Shown: positions 1 to 5,298 of the stretch, one piece after another
Position numbering within the stretch: the stretch's first letter is position 1
Layout of the letters: every line of letters starts with the position of its first letter
DNA from: Chitinophaga pinensis
GTDB taxonomy: Bacteria > Bacteroidota > Bacteroidia > Flavobacteriales_D > Crocinitomicaceae
Reading direction: 5' to 3'
Length of the DNA: 6,763 bases
NCBI GenBank assembly: GCA_945870115.1
Contig: CAMBRH010000192.1
Span: 1-6,763 of the forward strand
Notes under the pieces: model-generated
Database searches by the model: none
What the model was told of the DNA's origin: nothing
What the model saw: only the letters and a program-made list of their open reading frames with translations
Program-made: the position numbers and the translations under genes

Positions 1-224
1 TGAAAAATGTTGATTTTATGGAAAGTGATTTAACAAAAGCTGTTTTCTCAAATTGTGATTTATTTAATGCAAACTTTTTTAAAACGAAATTAATTGAAGC
101 AAATTTCAGTACAGCAATCAATTACAGCATCGATCCAGAAATGAATTCGATTAAAAAAGCACGCTTTTCTTTACTTGGAATTGGTGGCTTACTTCACAAA
201 TACGACATTAAAATCGAAAGATAA
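1..224 (+). CDS. Pentapeptide-repeat protein, C-terminal part (5' end outside window)
   Basis: The frame is open from the window edge (first full codon at position 3) to the TAA at 222-224, so the true start lies upstream; the ATG at 18 is probably internal because repeats precede it. The visible residues show a five-residue periodicity with Leu or Phe at the centre and small or polar residues around it (VDF, SDL, AVF, CDL, ANF, TKL, ANF), about seven coils of a right-handed quadrilateral beta-helix. The last coil is followed by a capping segment and a GIGGLLHKYDI tail, common at the C-terminus of such proteins in Bacteroidota. Pentapeptide-repeat proteins act as scaffolds or, in some cases such as Qnr and MfpA, as DNA mimics that bind gyrase. 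Nothing here identifies the target. It converges on the metallophosphoesterase gene. Confidence 0.85.
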   Translation, partial: KNVDFMESDLTKAVFSNCDLFNANFFKTKLIEANFSTAINYSIDPEMNSIKKARFSLLGIGGLLHKYDIKIER

Positions 225-313
225 ATGTAAAATTGTAAACTCATCGTTATTTTCAAATTTGATTTTATCATCAGCCTTAGCTGACTCAAAAAAAAAATTC
301 TAAAATGCCTCGA

Positions 314-344
314 TTTAAAAATTTTACAAATTTTAATTTTTAAA
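314..344. terminator. Possible terminator-like inverted repeat between convergent genes
   Basis: A perfect 10-bp inverted repeat, TTTAAAAATT at 314-323 and AATTTTTAAA at 335-344, has an 11-nt loop. It sits where the pentapeptide-repeat gene and the metallophosphoesterase gene converge, and its right arm overlaps the last codon and stop of the latter. The stem is pure A/T, so stability is low and chance occurrence in such AT-rich DNA is plausible. A second small hairpin (TCAGC-CTTA-GCTGA, 271-284) lies nearby, but its adjacent A10 run (288-297) is on the wrong side for a classical terminator on either strand. Terminator function is a guess from position. Confidence 0.25.
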
Positions 345-837
345 CCCTCTTCCCTATTTCGATTGCTTCCAGATTTTCAATTTTTGCTCCATTAATTTCA
401 AAACGAAGAATTGTTTTCACAGCATGAAACCCTTTGAAACCGCACGCGCCTGGGTTCATCCAAAGCATGTTAAACCGTTTGTCCATTTGCACCAATAAAA
501 TGTGCGAATGTCCACAAATAAATAATTTTGGTGGCTTTTTCTCAATTTCCTCTAATGCTGGTTTTGCATATTTGTGTGGCCTGCCAGCAATATGTGTCAT
601 CAAAACTTCAACTTCCTCAATCCAAAATCGATTAAATTCAGGTAATTCTTGACGGATTTTATAATCGTCAATGTTTCCATAAACTCCTCTCAAAGGTTTA
701 AATTTTCTCAAATCATCAATCACATCAAGCGAACCAACATCACCAGCGTGCCAAATTTCATCAACATCTTTGAAATATTCATAAATTTTTGGATCCAAAA
801 AACCATGTGTATCTGATAAAAGTCCGATTTTTTTCAT
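340..837 (-). CDS. YfcE/MJ0936-family metallophosphoesterase
   Basis: A 165-residue protein with the full calcineurin-like phosphoesterase motif set: D9-T-H11 (metal ligands), H30-A-G-D33, G54-N55-I-D57 (the GNxD/E motif), T-H82, and G109-H-S-H112. The N128-P-G-A-C-G segment near the C-terminus is typical of the YfcE/MJ0936 subfamily, and the length fits these single-domain cytosolic enzymes. Members hydrolyse phosphodiesters with two divalent metals, often Mn2+; the physiological substrate is generally unknown. The start is firm because the first beta-strand (MKKIGLLSDTHG) begins at residue 1. It is transcribed away from the transporter operon and has its own -7-like element four bases ahead of the ATG. 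It is probably a housekeeping enzyme unrelated to its neighbours. Confidence 0.93.
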   Translation of the reverse strand: MKKIGLLSDTHGFLDPKIYEYFKDVDEIWHAGDVGSLDVIDDLRKFKPLRGVYGNIDDYKIRQELPEFNRFWIEEVEVLMTHIAGRPHKYAKPALEEIEKKPPKLFICGHSHILLVQMDKRFNMLWMNPGACGFKGFHAVKTILRFEINGAKIENLEAIEIGKRV

Positions 838-841
838 TGGA

Positions 842-849
842 CAAAAATA
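842..849 (-). promoter_or_regulatory. Bacteroidota -7 element for the metallophosphoesterase gene
   Basis: Read on the minus strand, 849 to 842 is TATTTTTG, matching the Bacteroidota -7 consensus TAnnTTTG. It ends four bases before the ATG (837), which would place transcription initiation at or next to the start codon. No convincing -33 TTG is seen at the expected 17-23 bp spacing. The motif is AT-rich and could occur by chance. Confidence 0.4.
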
Positions 850-890
850 CTTGTTTTAATTCTGAAAAAAATATTATTTCTCAATAACAA

Positions 891-904
891 GCGACATTTA
901 TCAA
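891..904 (+). promoter_or_regulatory. Degenerate FNR-type box upstream of the ABC transporter operon
   Basis: GCGAC-ATTT-ATCAA has a perfect FNR right half (ATCAA) and a weak left half (GA of TTGAT retained). Bases 893-904 match bases 4341-4352 of the perfect box downstream at 11 of 12 positions, including the non-conserved spacer ATTT. The centre lies 16.5 bp upstream of the -7 element at 914, in the region where a -33 element would sit, and no TTG is present there. It could be a regulator-binding site replacing the -33 element, or a repressor site. The match is moderate and needs a binding test. Confidence 0.3.
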
Positions 905-913
905 CAAAATAAG

Positions 914-921
914 TAAATTTG
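914..921 (+). promoter_or_regulatory. Bacteroidota -7 element for the ABC transporter operon
   Basis: TAAATTTG is a perfect match to TAnnTTTG. It ends four bases before the ATG at 926, so the predicted start of transcription falls at about the start codon and the mRNA may be leaderless. The same octamer occurs at 4889-4896 before arsR. No TTG -33 element is seen at the usual distance. Confidence 0.5.
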
Positions 922-925
922 AAGC

Positions 926-2044
926 ATGAAAGCAATATTAATCTTTTTAAGTTTTGTTTTATTAATTTCTTGTAAATCTAATTCCACAAAAAAAGGGAAT
1001 GGAAATTCAAACATCACATCGAAAATTGAATCAAATAAATATGCTCAGAATTTTAAAATCATTAAACATTCTGATTTTACTGAGATTCAGATAATTAATC
1101 CAGATAATAAAACAGTTGAAAAAAAATATGCTTTGGCAACAGATATTTCAAAACTAAAACTATCGAAAGATATAATTCCAATTCAAACACCGATAAAATC
1201 AATTGTTTCTTTGGCTGGAACAGATATTGGAATTTTAGAAAAATTAGCTTGTTCTGATAAAATTAAAGGAATTTTAAGCAATAATTACATTTATAATCCA
1301 ACTGTAAAGCAAAATTTCAAAAATAATAAAGTAAAAGAAATTGGTGATTTAAATTTAGCAAATCCTGAAAGTTTCCTTGGAATATCAAAATTAATTACAT
1401 ATTCAGGTTTTGGAACTCCACCCTCAAATGAGGGAAAATTAGCAAAATTAGATATTTTATGCATTCCAATTTACGATTGGAAAGAGAATCATCCTTTAGG
1501 AAAAGCAGAATGGATAAAATTATTTGCGGTACTTTTTGAAAAAGAAAATCTTGCAAATTCTTACTTCAACAAAATTGAAAAAGAATACAACAAAATGTTG
1601 GAATTAGCTGAAACCATGAACAAAAAACCAAGTTTAATTTCTGGTTCAATGATTGGAGATTTATGGTATATGCCAGCTGGTGAAAGTTTTAACGCAACCT
1701 TTTTCTACAAGGCAAAATGTGATTATGTAAACAGCAAGTCAAAAGGAACAGGAAGTTCAGCCTACTCTTTTGAGCATGTTTTCAAAGAATTTCAACATTC
1801 TGAATTTTGGATAAATCCAGGTTTTAAGTCCAAAAAAGAATTACTGCAAGCAAATTCAAAATACGCTTATTTTGATGCTTTTAAAAATGATAAAATATTT
1901 TGCTATTCTCACAACATGAATTATTTTTGGGAAATGAGTGCGATTGAACCACAAAAAGTGCTTTCAGATTTGATTAAAATTTTGCACTTAAGCCATGAAA
2001 ATTCAAAGTATTCAAAATTCTATTTTTATAAAAAAATAAATTAA
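926..2044 (+). CDS. ABC transporter substrate-binding lipoprotein (iron-complex/cobalamin type)
   Basis: A 372-residue class III periplasmic binding protein of the FecB/BtuF type. Residues 1-16 form a lipoprotein signal peptide: a hydrophobic stretch (ILIFLSFVLLIS) ending in the lipobox L13-I-S-C16, so the mature protein should be lipid-anchored at C16. A basic, Asn/Ser-rich linker follows to about residue 40. The segment around 88-109 (TPIKSIVSLAGTDIGILEKL) is the typical start of the N-lobe, and an SFEHVFKEF stretch followed by FWINPG is characteristic of Bacteroidota members. The ligand could be a siderophore, heme or a corrinoid; the sequence does not decide, and no TonB-dependent receptor is in the window. 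It is first in a four-gene operon, 6 bp ahead of the permease. The signal peptide fixes the start codon at 926. Confidence 0.88.
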   Translation: MKAILIFLSFVLLISCKSNSTKKGNGNSNITSKIESNKYAQNFKIIKHSDFTEIQIINPDNKTVEKKYALATDISKLKLSKDIIPIQTPIKSIVSLAGTDIGILEKLACSDKIKGILSNNYIYNPTVKQNFKNNKVKEIGDLNLANPESFLGISKLITYSGFGTPPSNEGKLAKLDILCIPIYDWKENHPLGKAEWIKLFAVLFEKENLANSYFNKIEKEYNKMLELAETMNKKPSLISGSMIGDLWYMPAGESFNATFFYKAKCDYVNSKSKGTGSSAYSFEHVFKEFQHSEFWINPGFKSKKELLQANSKYAYFDAFKNDKIFCYSHNMNYFWEMSAIEPQKVLSDLIKILHLSHENSKYSKFYFYKKIN

Positions 2045-2050
2045 TTTGTA

Positions 2051-3040
2051 ATGAAAATTTCTCACCGCAAAATAATTCTATTTTTAACTATTTGTTTGGT
2101 TTTTCTTTCCTTTTTACACTTAAATAATGGAAAATTTAACTTTGATTTCGGTTTGATTTTCAAAAGTATATTCAATTTTAACGATTCAATTCAACAAGAA
2201 ATAATTTTTCGTGAAATTCGCTTTCCAAGAACAATAATCGCAATATTCGCTGGAGCCGGTTTATCAATCGCTGGATTATTACTTCAAACATTTTTCAATA
2301 ATCCACTTGCTGGACCATCAGTTTTAGGAATTACCTCTGGCTCAAGTTTGTTTGTCGCACTTTCAGTTTTAAGCGGATTTGAATTATTTTCAACTGATTT
2401 AGGAATAACTTTTAGTGCTTTATTTGGAGCTTTTGCGTTCAGCTTACTCATTTTATTATTCTCTTATTTCGTAAAATCTGCCGTTTCACTTTTATTAATT
2501 GGAATGATGTTGGCAAGTTTTACAAGCGCAATCATTCAAATTTTACAATTAACAACACATGCAAATCAACTAAAAGTCTTTACTTTATGGGGATTTGGAT
2601 CTTTACAACAAATTTCTTTTAATCAATTATTTTTTGTTTCAATCGTTTTTTTACTCGGAATTTCGCTTTTAACAATTCTCATAAAACCACTAAATTTATT
2701 GGTTTTGGGTGAAAAACAAGCACAGATTTTAGGAATAAATATTTCAAACTTTAAATTCATCATTATTGGTGTTTCTTCTTTATTTGCAGGATTAATTACA
2801 GCTTATTGTGGTCCAATTTCCTTTATTGGTTTGGCTGTTCCAAATATTTGTAAACAACTTTTCAAAACCCAAAATCACTTAATTTTAATTCTCGGTTCGG
2901 CATTAATTGGCGCTTTACTCCTACTTATTTGTGATTTAATTGTCATGTATTTAGAACCTAACATGTTGATTCCTTTAAATGGAATAACTGCTTTAATTGG
3001 CTCACCAATAGTTGTTTGGATAATTCTTAAAAAGTTTTAA
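2051..3040 (+). CDS. FecCD-family ABC transporter permease
   Basis: A 329-residue, strongly hydrophobic inner-membrane protein of the BtuC/FecCD/FhuB family, expected to form about ten helices and act as a homodimer channel. Family landmarks are in order: a first helix at about 8-24, R57-F-P-R60 before the second helix, N83-N-P-L-A87 and the following GxxSGSSL segment, the W180-G-F-G-S184 region, the cytoplasmic coupling segment G220-E-K-Q-A-Q-I-L-G228 that contacts the ATPase, and G254-P-I-S-F-I-G-L-A-V-P264. The usual VPH is VPN here (N265). It ends with the conserved GSPIVVWIILKK. It lies 6 bp after the binding-protein gene and 1 bp before the ATPase gene, indicating coupled translation. 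The substrate class (siderophore, heme or cobalamin) is as uncertain as for the binding protein. Confidence 0.94.
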   Translation: MKISHRKIILFLTICLVFLSFLHLNNGKFNFDFGLIFKSIFNFNDSIQQEIIFREIRFPRTIIAIFAGAGLSIAGLLLQTFFNNPLAGPSVLGITSGSSLFVALSVLSGFELFSTDLGITFSALFGAFAFSLLILLFSYFVKSAVSLLLIGMMLASFTSAIIQILQLTTHANQLKVFTLWGFGSLQQISFNQLFFVSIVFLLGISLLTILIKPLNLLVLGEKQAQILGINISNFKFIIIGVSSLFAGLITAYCGPISFIGLAVPNICKQLFKTQNHLILILGSALIGALLLLICDLIVMYLEPNMLIPLNGITALIGSPIVVWIILKKF

Positions 3041-3041
3041 A

Positions 3042-3758
3042 ATGAAAGAATTAATCACATTTGAAAACGTTGAAATTGGTTTTAAAGAAACTTTATTCTC
3101 AATTCCAAAACTAAATTTGGAGAGGGGAAAATTGTATTCACTTATTGGAAAAAATGCCGCAGGTAAATCTACTTTCTTTCAAAGTTTATTAGGAATTATC
3201 CCATTTAAAAGCGGAACAATCAACATTAATAAAGTAGAAATTTCTTCGATTTCAGCACTCGAGAAAGCAAAATTAATAGCATTTGTTGCTTCAAAATTTG
3301 ACGGAGTTCAACATTTATATGGTTTAGAATATGTTTTATTGGGTCGCTCACCTTACACCAATTTCCTTGGAAAAACTTCAGAAAATGATGTAGAAATAGT
3401 GAAATCTATTTTCCAAAACTTACAAATAACTCATTTAGAACAAAAGGAAACACTGAAAATGAGTGATGGAGAAAGACAAATTTTATCACTTGCAAAAGCT
3501 TTAGCCCAAGAAAGTAAGGTGATTCTATTGGATGAACCAAGTGCTTTTTTAGATTATTCTAATAGAATTAAAGTCCTTAGATTGCTCAAACAAATTGCCT
3601 TTGAAAAGGATATTTGCATCATTCAATCTTCGCACGATTTAGAAATTTGTTTGGAATACTCAACTGATTTTCTGATAATTAATTCAAAAAACCGTGAATT
3701 GATTTTAACTAAAAATTCTAATTTAAAGAAAGATTTTTTAATCGAAACTGCATTTTAA
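3042..3758 (+). CDS. ABC transporter ATP-binding protein (FecE/BtuD type)
   Basis: A 238-residue nucleotide-binding domain that powers the importer. Walker A is G36-K-N-A-A-G-K-S-T44, the ABC signature is M140-S-D-G-E-R-Q146 (a variant of LSGGQ), Walker B is V160-I-L-L-D-E165 followed by the D-loop F169-L-D171, and the switch histidine is H198 in QSSHD. The segment Y97-V-L-L-G-R-S-P-Y105 is typical of iron-complex/B12 importer ATPases. At the Q-loop position, where most ABC ATPases have Gln in a VxQ context, this protein has Ser (FVAS84); loss of this Gln is also seen in some Bacteroidota FecE-like ATPases, so it is probably a lineage trait rather than inactivation. It starts 1 bp after the permease stop and is 9 bp from the regulator gene. 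Confidence 0.95.
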   Translation: MKELITFENVEIGFKETLFSIPKLNLERGKLYSLIGKNAAGKSTFFQSLLGIIPFKSGTININKVEISSISALEKAKLIAFVASKFDGVQHLYGLEYVLLGRSPYTNFLGKTSENDVEIVKSIFQNLQITHLEQKETLKMSDGERQILSLAKALAQESKVILLDEPSAFLDYSNRIKVLRLLKQIAFEKDICIIQSSHDLEICLEYSTDFLIINSKNRELILTKNSNLKKDFLIETAF

Positions 3759-3767
3759 ATCACAAAA

Positions 3768-4334
3768 ATGGAACTTGAATTTTACATCAGAACTTATTTT
3801 GGAATTTCTAAAGCGAATTTAGAAAAAGTTGTTTCACTATTTGAATATTCCGAACTAAAAAAAGGAGAATTTTACACAAAAAAAGATCAATATTGTGGTA
3901 AATTAAGTTTTGTCGAAAGTGGAATTGTGAGAATCTATGGAGAAAAAGAACACAAAGAAATAACACAGTGGATTTCAACAAAAGGTCATTTCATAACCGA
4001 TTTATCAAGTTTAATTTTTAAAACTCCTGCAAGATTTAATATTCAGGCACTGAGCGATACTAAACTCTTTACAATAAATAAAGAAAACTATGATAAAATT
4101 GGCCAAGAAGTTTCAAATTGGCATGAATTAGAAAAAATATTTATCGCAAAATGTTTTATAACGCTAGAGAATAGGGTTTTTGACTTTCTTTCGATGTCTG
4201 CAGAGGAAAGATATTTAACTTTTTTTGAAAATAACAAAGAATTATTCCATCAAATTCCTCAAATTTATTTAGCTTCCATGTTAGGTATGACAGCTGAAAC
4301 TTTGAGCCGAATAAGAGCAAAAAAAATAAGATAA
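3768..4334 (+). CDS. Crp/Fnr-family transcriptional regulator
   Basis: A 188-residue short Crp/Fnr regulator of the Bacteroidota type. Residues about 20-110 form the cyclic-nucleotide-binding-like beta-barrel (G33-E-F ... F48-V-E-S-G-I-V-R55 ... F101-T-I), followed by a dimerisation helix (about 115-142) and a compact C-terminal helix-turn-helix (about 163-186) that ends almost immediately after the recognition helix. That helix reads T175-A-E-T-L-S-R181: E177, S180 and R181 match the E-x-x-S-R residues with which E. coli FNR reads TTGAT. Only two cysteines (C43, C129) are present, so an FNR-like 4Fe-4S oxygen sensor is not expected; the effector is unknown. It is the last gene of the transporter operon, 9 bp after the ATPase, and a perfect TTGAT-N4-ATCAA box starts 5 bp after its stop. 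It may control the operon and the next gene. Confidence 0.92.
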   Translation: MELEFYIRTYFGISKANLEKVVSLFEYSELKKGEFYTKKDQYCGKLSFVESGIVRIYGEKEHKEITQWISTKGHFITDLSSLIFKTPARFNIQALSDTKLFTINKENYDKIGQEVSNWHELEKIFIAKCFITLENRVFDFLSMSAEERYLTFFENNKELFHQIPQIYLASMLGMTAETLSRIRAKKIR

Positions 4335-4338
4335 TTTC

Positions 4339-4352
4339 TTGATATTTATCAA
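4339..4352 (+). promoter_or_regulatory. Perfect FNR-type operator, TTGAT-N4-ATCAA
   Basis: TTGAT-ATTT-ATCAA matches the FNR/ANR consensus at all ten specified positions. The dyad extends to 20 bp (4336-4355, TTCTTGAT/ATCAAGAA with spacer ATTT). It starts 5 bp after the stop of the Crp/Fnr gene, whose recognition helix carries the FNR-like E-x-x-S-R residues. Its centre (4345.5) lies about 42 bp upstream of the start of transcription predicted from the -7-like CAACTTTG at 4375-4382, the position used by class II activators. It could also fold as an RNA hairpin ending the upstream transcript, but no T-run follows. Confidence 0.6.
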
Positions 4353-4374
4353 GAAGTTTATTGTAAATTAAATT

Positions 4375-4382
4375 CAACTTTG
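4375..4382 (+). promoter_or_regulatory. Weak -7-like element for the SRPBCC gene
   Basis: CAACTTTG matches five of the six fixed bases of TAnnTTTG (C instead of the first T). The start of transcription would be near 4387-4388, leaving a leader of about 25 nt before the ATG at 4413. Its weakness, with no well-spaced -33 element, would fit a promoter that depends on an activator bound at the box centred at 4345.5. Confidence 0.3.
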
Positions 4383-4412
4383 TGTAATATAAATTCTTTT
4401 AAAAAAAATATT

Positions 4413-4832
4413 ATGAAATTTGAATTAAAAACAGAAATTCTAATCCACGCAAGTAGCGAAAAAATATGGTCAATTTTAACAAATTTTGAAAAATATCCCG
4501 AATGGAATCCATTTGTTAAAAGCTTACAGGGAGAAGTTAAAGTTGGAGAAAAAATCAAAGTTGAATTACCCTCAATGAATTTTAAACCTAAAGTTTTGAT
4601 TTACAAAAAAGAAAATGAATTTACATGGTTAGGACATTTTTTGTTTCCAGGACTTTTTGACGGAAGACATCAATTTTATATTAAAGATAATGCAAATGGT
4701 ACATGTACTTTTTATCATTCTGAAAAATTTGCTGGAATCTTAGTTCCTATATTTAAAAAAACACTTGAAACAAAGATTATCAGAGGTTTTGAGGAAATGA
4801 ATCTAAAACTTAAATTAAAATCTGAAGAATAA
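4413..4832 (+). CDS. SRPBCC-fold (polyketide cyclase/START-like) protein
   Basis: A 139-residue cytosolic protein of the SRPBCC (Bet v 1-like) superfamily, which forms a deep hydrophobic pocket for small ligands. The N-terminal strand and helix with TEILIHASSEKIWSILTNF and the following YPEWNPFV are the superfamily hallmark, and FYHSEKFAGILVPIF followed by a long amphipathic C-terminal helix completes the fold. No catalytic residue is evident and the ligand is unknown. I chose the ATG at 4413, just before the first beta-strand; a TTG at 4380 in the same frame would add eleven residues unlike the family and would lie in the promoter. It follows the Crp/Fnr gene but has its own candidate operator and promoter, so it may be a target of that regulator rather than part of the operon. 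Confidence 0.88.
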   Translation: MKFELKTEILIHASSEKIWSILTNFEKYPEWNPFVKSLQGEVKVGEKIKVELPSMNFKPKVLIYKKENEFTWLGHFLFPGLFDGRHQFYIKDNANGTCTFYHSEKFAGILVPIFKKTLETKIIRGFEEMNLKLKLKSEE

Positions 4833-4860
4833 AAAAAAAGATATTTCAATTTTATAAAAC

Positions 4861-4881
4861 AATATTGTAATTTACAGTATT
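4861..4881. promoter_or_regulatory. Candidate ArsR operator 1
   Basis: Imperfect palindrome with 10-bp arms around a central T. It contains the core AATATTGTAAT (4861-4871), which recurs with one change at 4917-4927, and it overlaps the likely -33 TTG (4865-4867) of the arsR promoter. Dimeric ArsR repressors typically bind such dyads across their own promoter and release them on binding As(III). Confidence 0.45.
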
Positions 4882-4888
4882 ATCAAAA

Positions 4889-4896
4889 TAAATTTG
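4889..4896 (+). promoter_or_regulatory. -7 element of the arsenic operon promoter
   Basis: TAAATTTG is a perfect TAnnTTTG match. A TTG at 4865-4867 lies 21 bp upstream, within the spacing range accepted for Bacteroidota -33 elements. Initiation is expected around 4901-4903, giving a leader of about 50 nt before the ATG at 4951, between the two candidate ArsR operators. Confidence 0.55.
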
Positions 4897-4917
4897 AAAT
4901 ATCAAATATTTATCGTA

Positions 4918-4929
4918 ATATTGCAATAT
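4918..4929. promoter_or_regulatory. Candidate ArsR operator 2
   Basis: ATATTGCAATAT is a perfect 12-bp palindrome just downstream of the predicted start of transcription. The core AATATTGCAAT (4917-4927) repeats that of operator 1 at 10 of 11 positions, 56 bp away. Binding at both sites would bracket the promoter. Confidence 0.45.
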
Positions 4930-4950
4930 AGTTTTAAATAAATAATAAAA

Positions 4951-5280
4951 ATGGGAGCTTCTAAATCAGATTATTTTACAATAGAACAAAATGAAATAGC
5001 AATTCTTATGAAAGCACTTGGGCATCCAGCAAGAATTGCAATAATTGAACATTTATTAAAAATAGATTCGTGTGTTTGTAATGACATAGTAAATGAAATC
5101 CCTCTTTCACAACCTACTATTTCTCAGCATCTTAAAGAGTTGAAAAATGCAAAAATAATAAAAGGTTCAATCGAAGGAAATTCAATATGTTATTGCATAA
5201 ACGATGAAACTTTTAACCAAATTGAATCATATATCAAACAAATAATTAAAACAGATCAAGAAAAAAAATCTTGCTGTTAA
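4951..5280 (+). CDS. arsR: ArsR/SmtB-family metalloid-responsive repressor
   Basis: A 109-residue winged-helix repressor. The N-terminal helix L19-M-K-A-L-G-H-P-A-R-I-A-I-I is followed by D39-S-C41-V-C43-N-D45, equivalent to the ELCVCDL motif in which the CxC pair binds As(III)/Sb(III) and triggers release from DNA. The recognition helix is L52-S-Q-P-T-I-S-Q-H-L-K-E-L64, and the beta-wing includes C80-Y-C82. Extra cysteines C80, C82 and a C-terminal C108-C109 may give more thiol ligands. The ATG at 4951 fits family length. It is the first gene of the arsenic operon, preceded by a promoter flanked by two candidate operators, so autorepression is likely. The downstream arsenate reductase makes arsenic the most probable inducer. 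Confidence 0.92.
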   Translation: MGASKSDYFTIEQNEIAILMKALGHPARIAIIEHLLKIDSCVCNDIVNEIPLSQPTISQHLKELKNAKIIKGSIEGNSICYCINDETFNQIESYIKQIIKTDQEKKSCC

Positions 5281-5298
5281 CCCTTAAATTTAGAAATC

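Larger units (their letters stand above)
4840..4903. repeat. Nested dyad over the arsR promoter
   Basis: Sixteen-base arms at 4840-4855 (GATATTTCAATTTTAT) and 4888-4903 (ATAAATTTGAAATATC) are inverted copies with one mismatch. Inside them a 21-bp imperfect palindrome (arms AATATTGTAA at 4861-4870 and TTACAGTATT at 4872-4881, one mismatch) has almost the same axis (4871 versus 4871.5). The right outer arm contains the -7 element and the inner palindrome covers the putative -33 TTG. It may be an operator complex, a cruciform-forming site, or an RNA hairpin after the SRPBCC stop. Confidence 0.5.

Noticed and set aside
259..272. Possible FNR-like box around TTGATTTTATCAT
   Set aside because: The half-sites are three bases apart rather than four and the right half lacks the last A; it also lies between convergent genes, where no promoter is expected.
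271..297. Hairpin TCAGC-CTTA-GCTGA followed by A10 as an intrinsic terminator
   Set aside because: The stem is only 5 bp and the A-run is on the wrong side: it would need to be T on the plus strand or lie on the other flank for the minus strand.
434..652. Open frame of 72 codons on the plus strand
   Set aside because: It lies wholly antisense to the metallophosphoesterase, whose motifs are complete. The plus-strand translation shows no family features.
4380..4412. TTG start giving an eleven-residue longer SRPBCC protein
   Set aside because: The TTG lies in the -7-like element, the extra residues do not resemble the family N-terminus, and an ATG at 4413 sits at the expected position.
4156..4558. 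Two minus-strand open frames antisense to the Crp/Fnr and SRPBCC genes
   Set aside because: Both overlap well-supported genes and the operator region, resemble no family, and are expected by chance in AT-rich coding DNA.
4892..4907. ATTTGA-AATA-TCAAAT as a third FNR-type box
   Set aside because: TTGA and TCAA are separated by four bases instead of the six in an FNR box. It is better explained as part of the promoter and the larger dyad.
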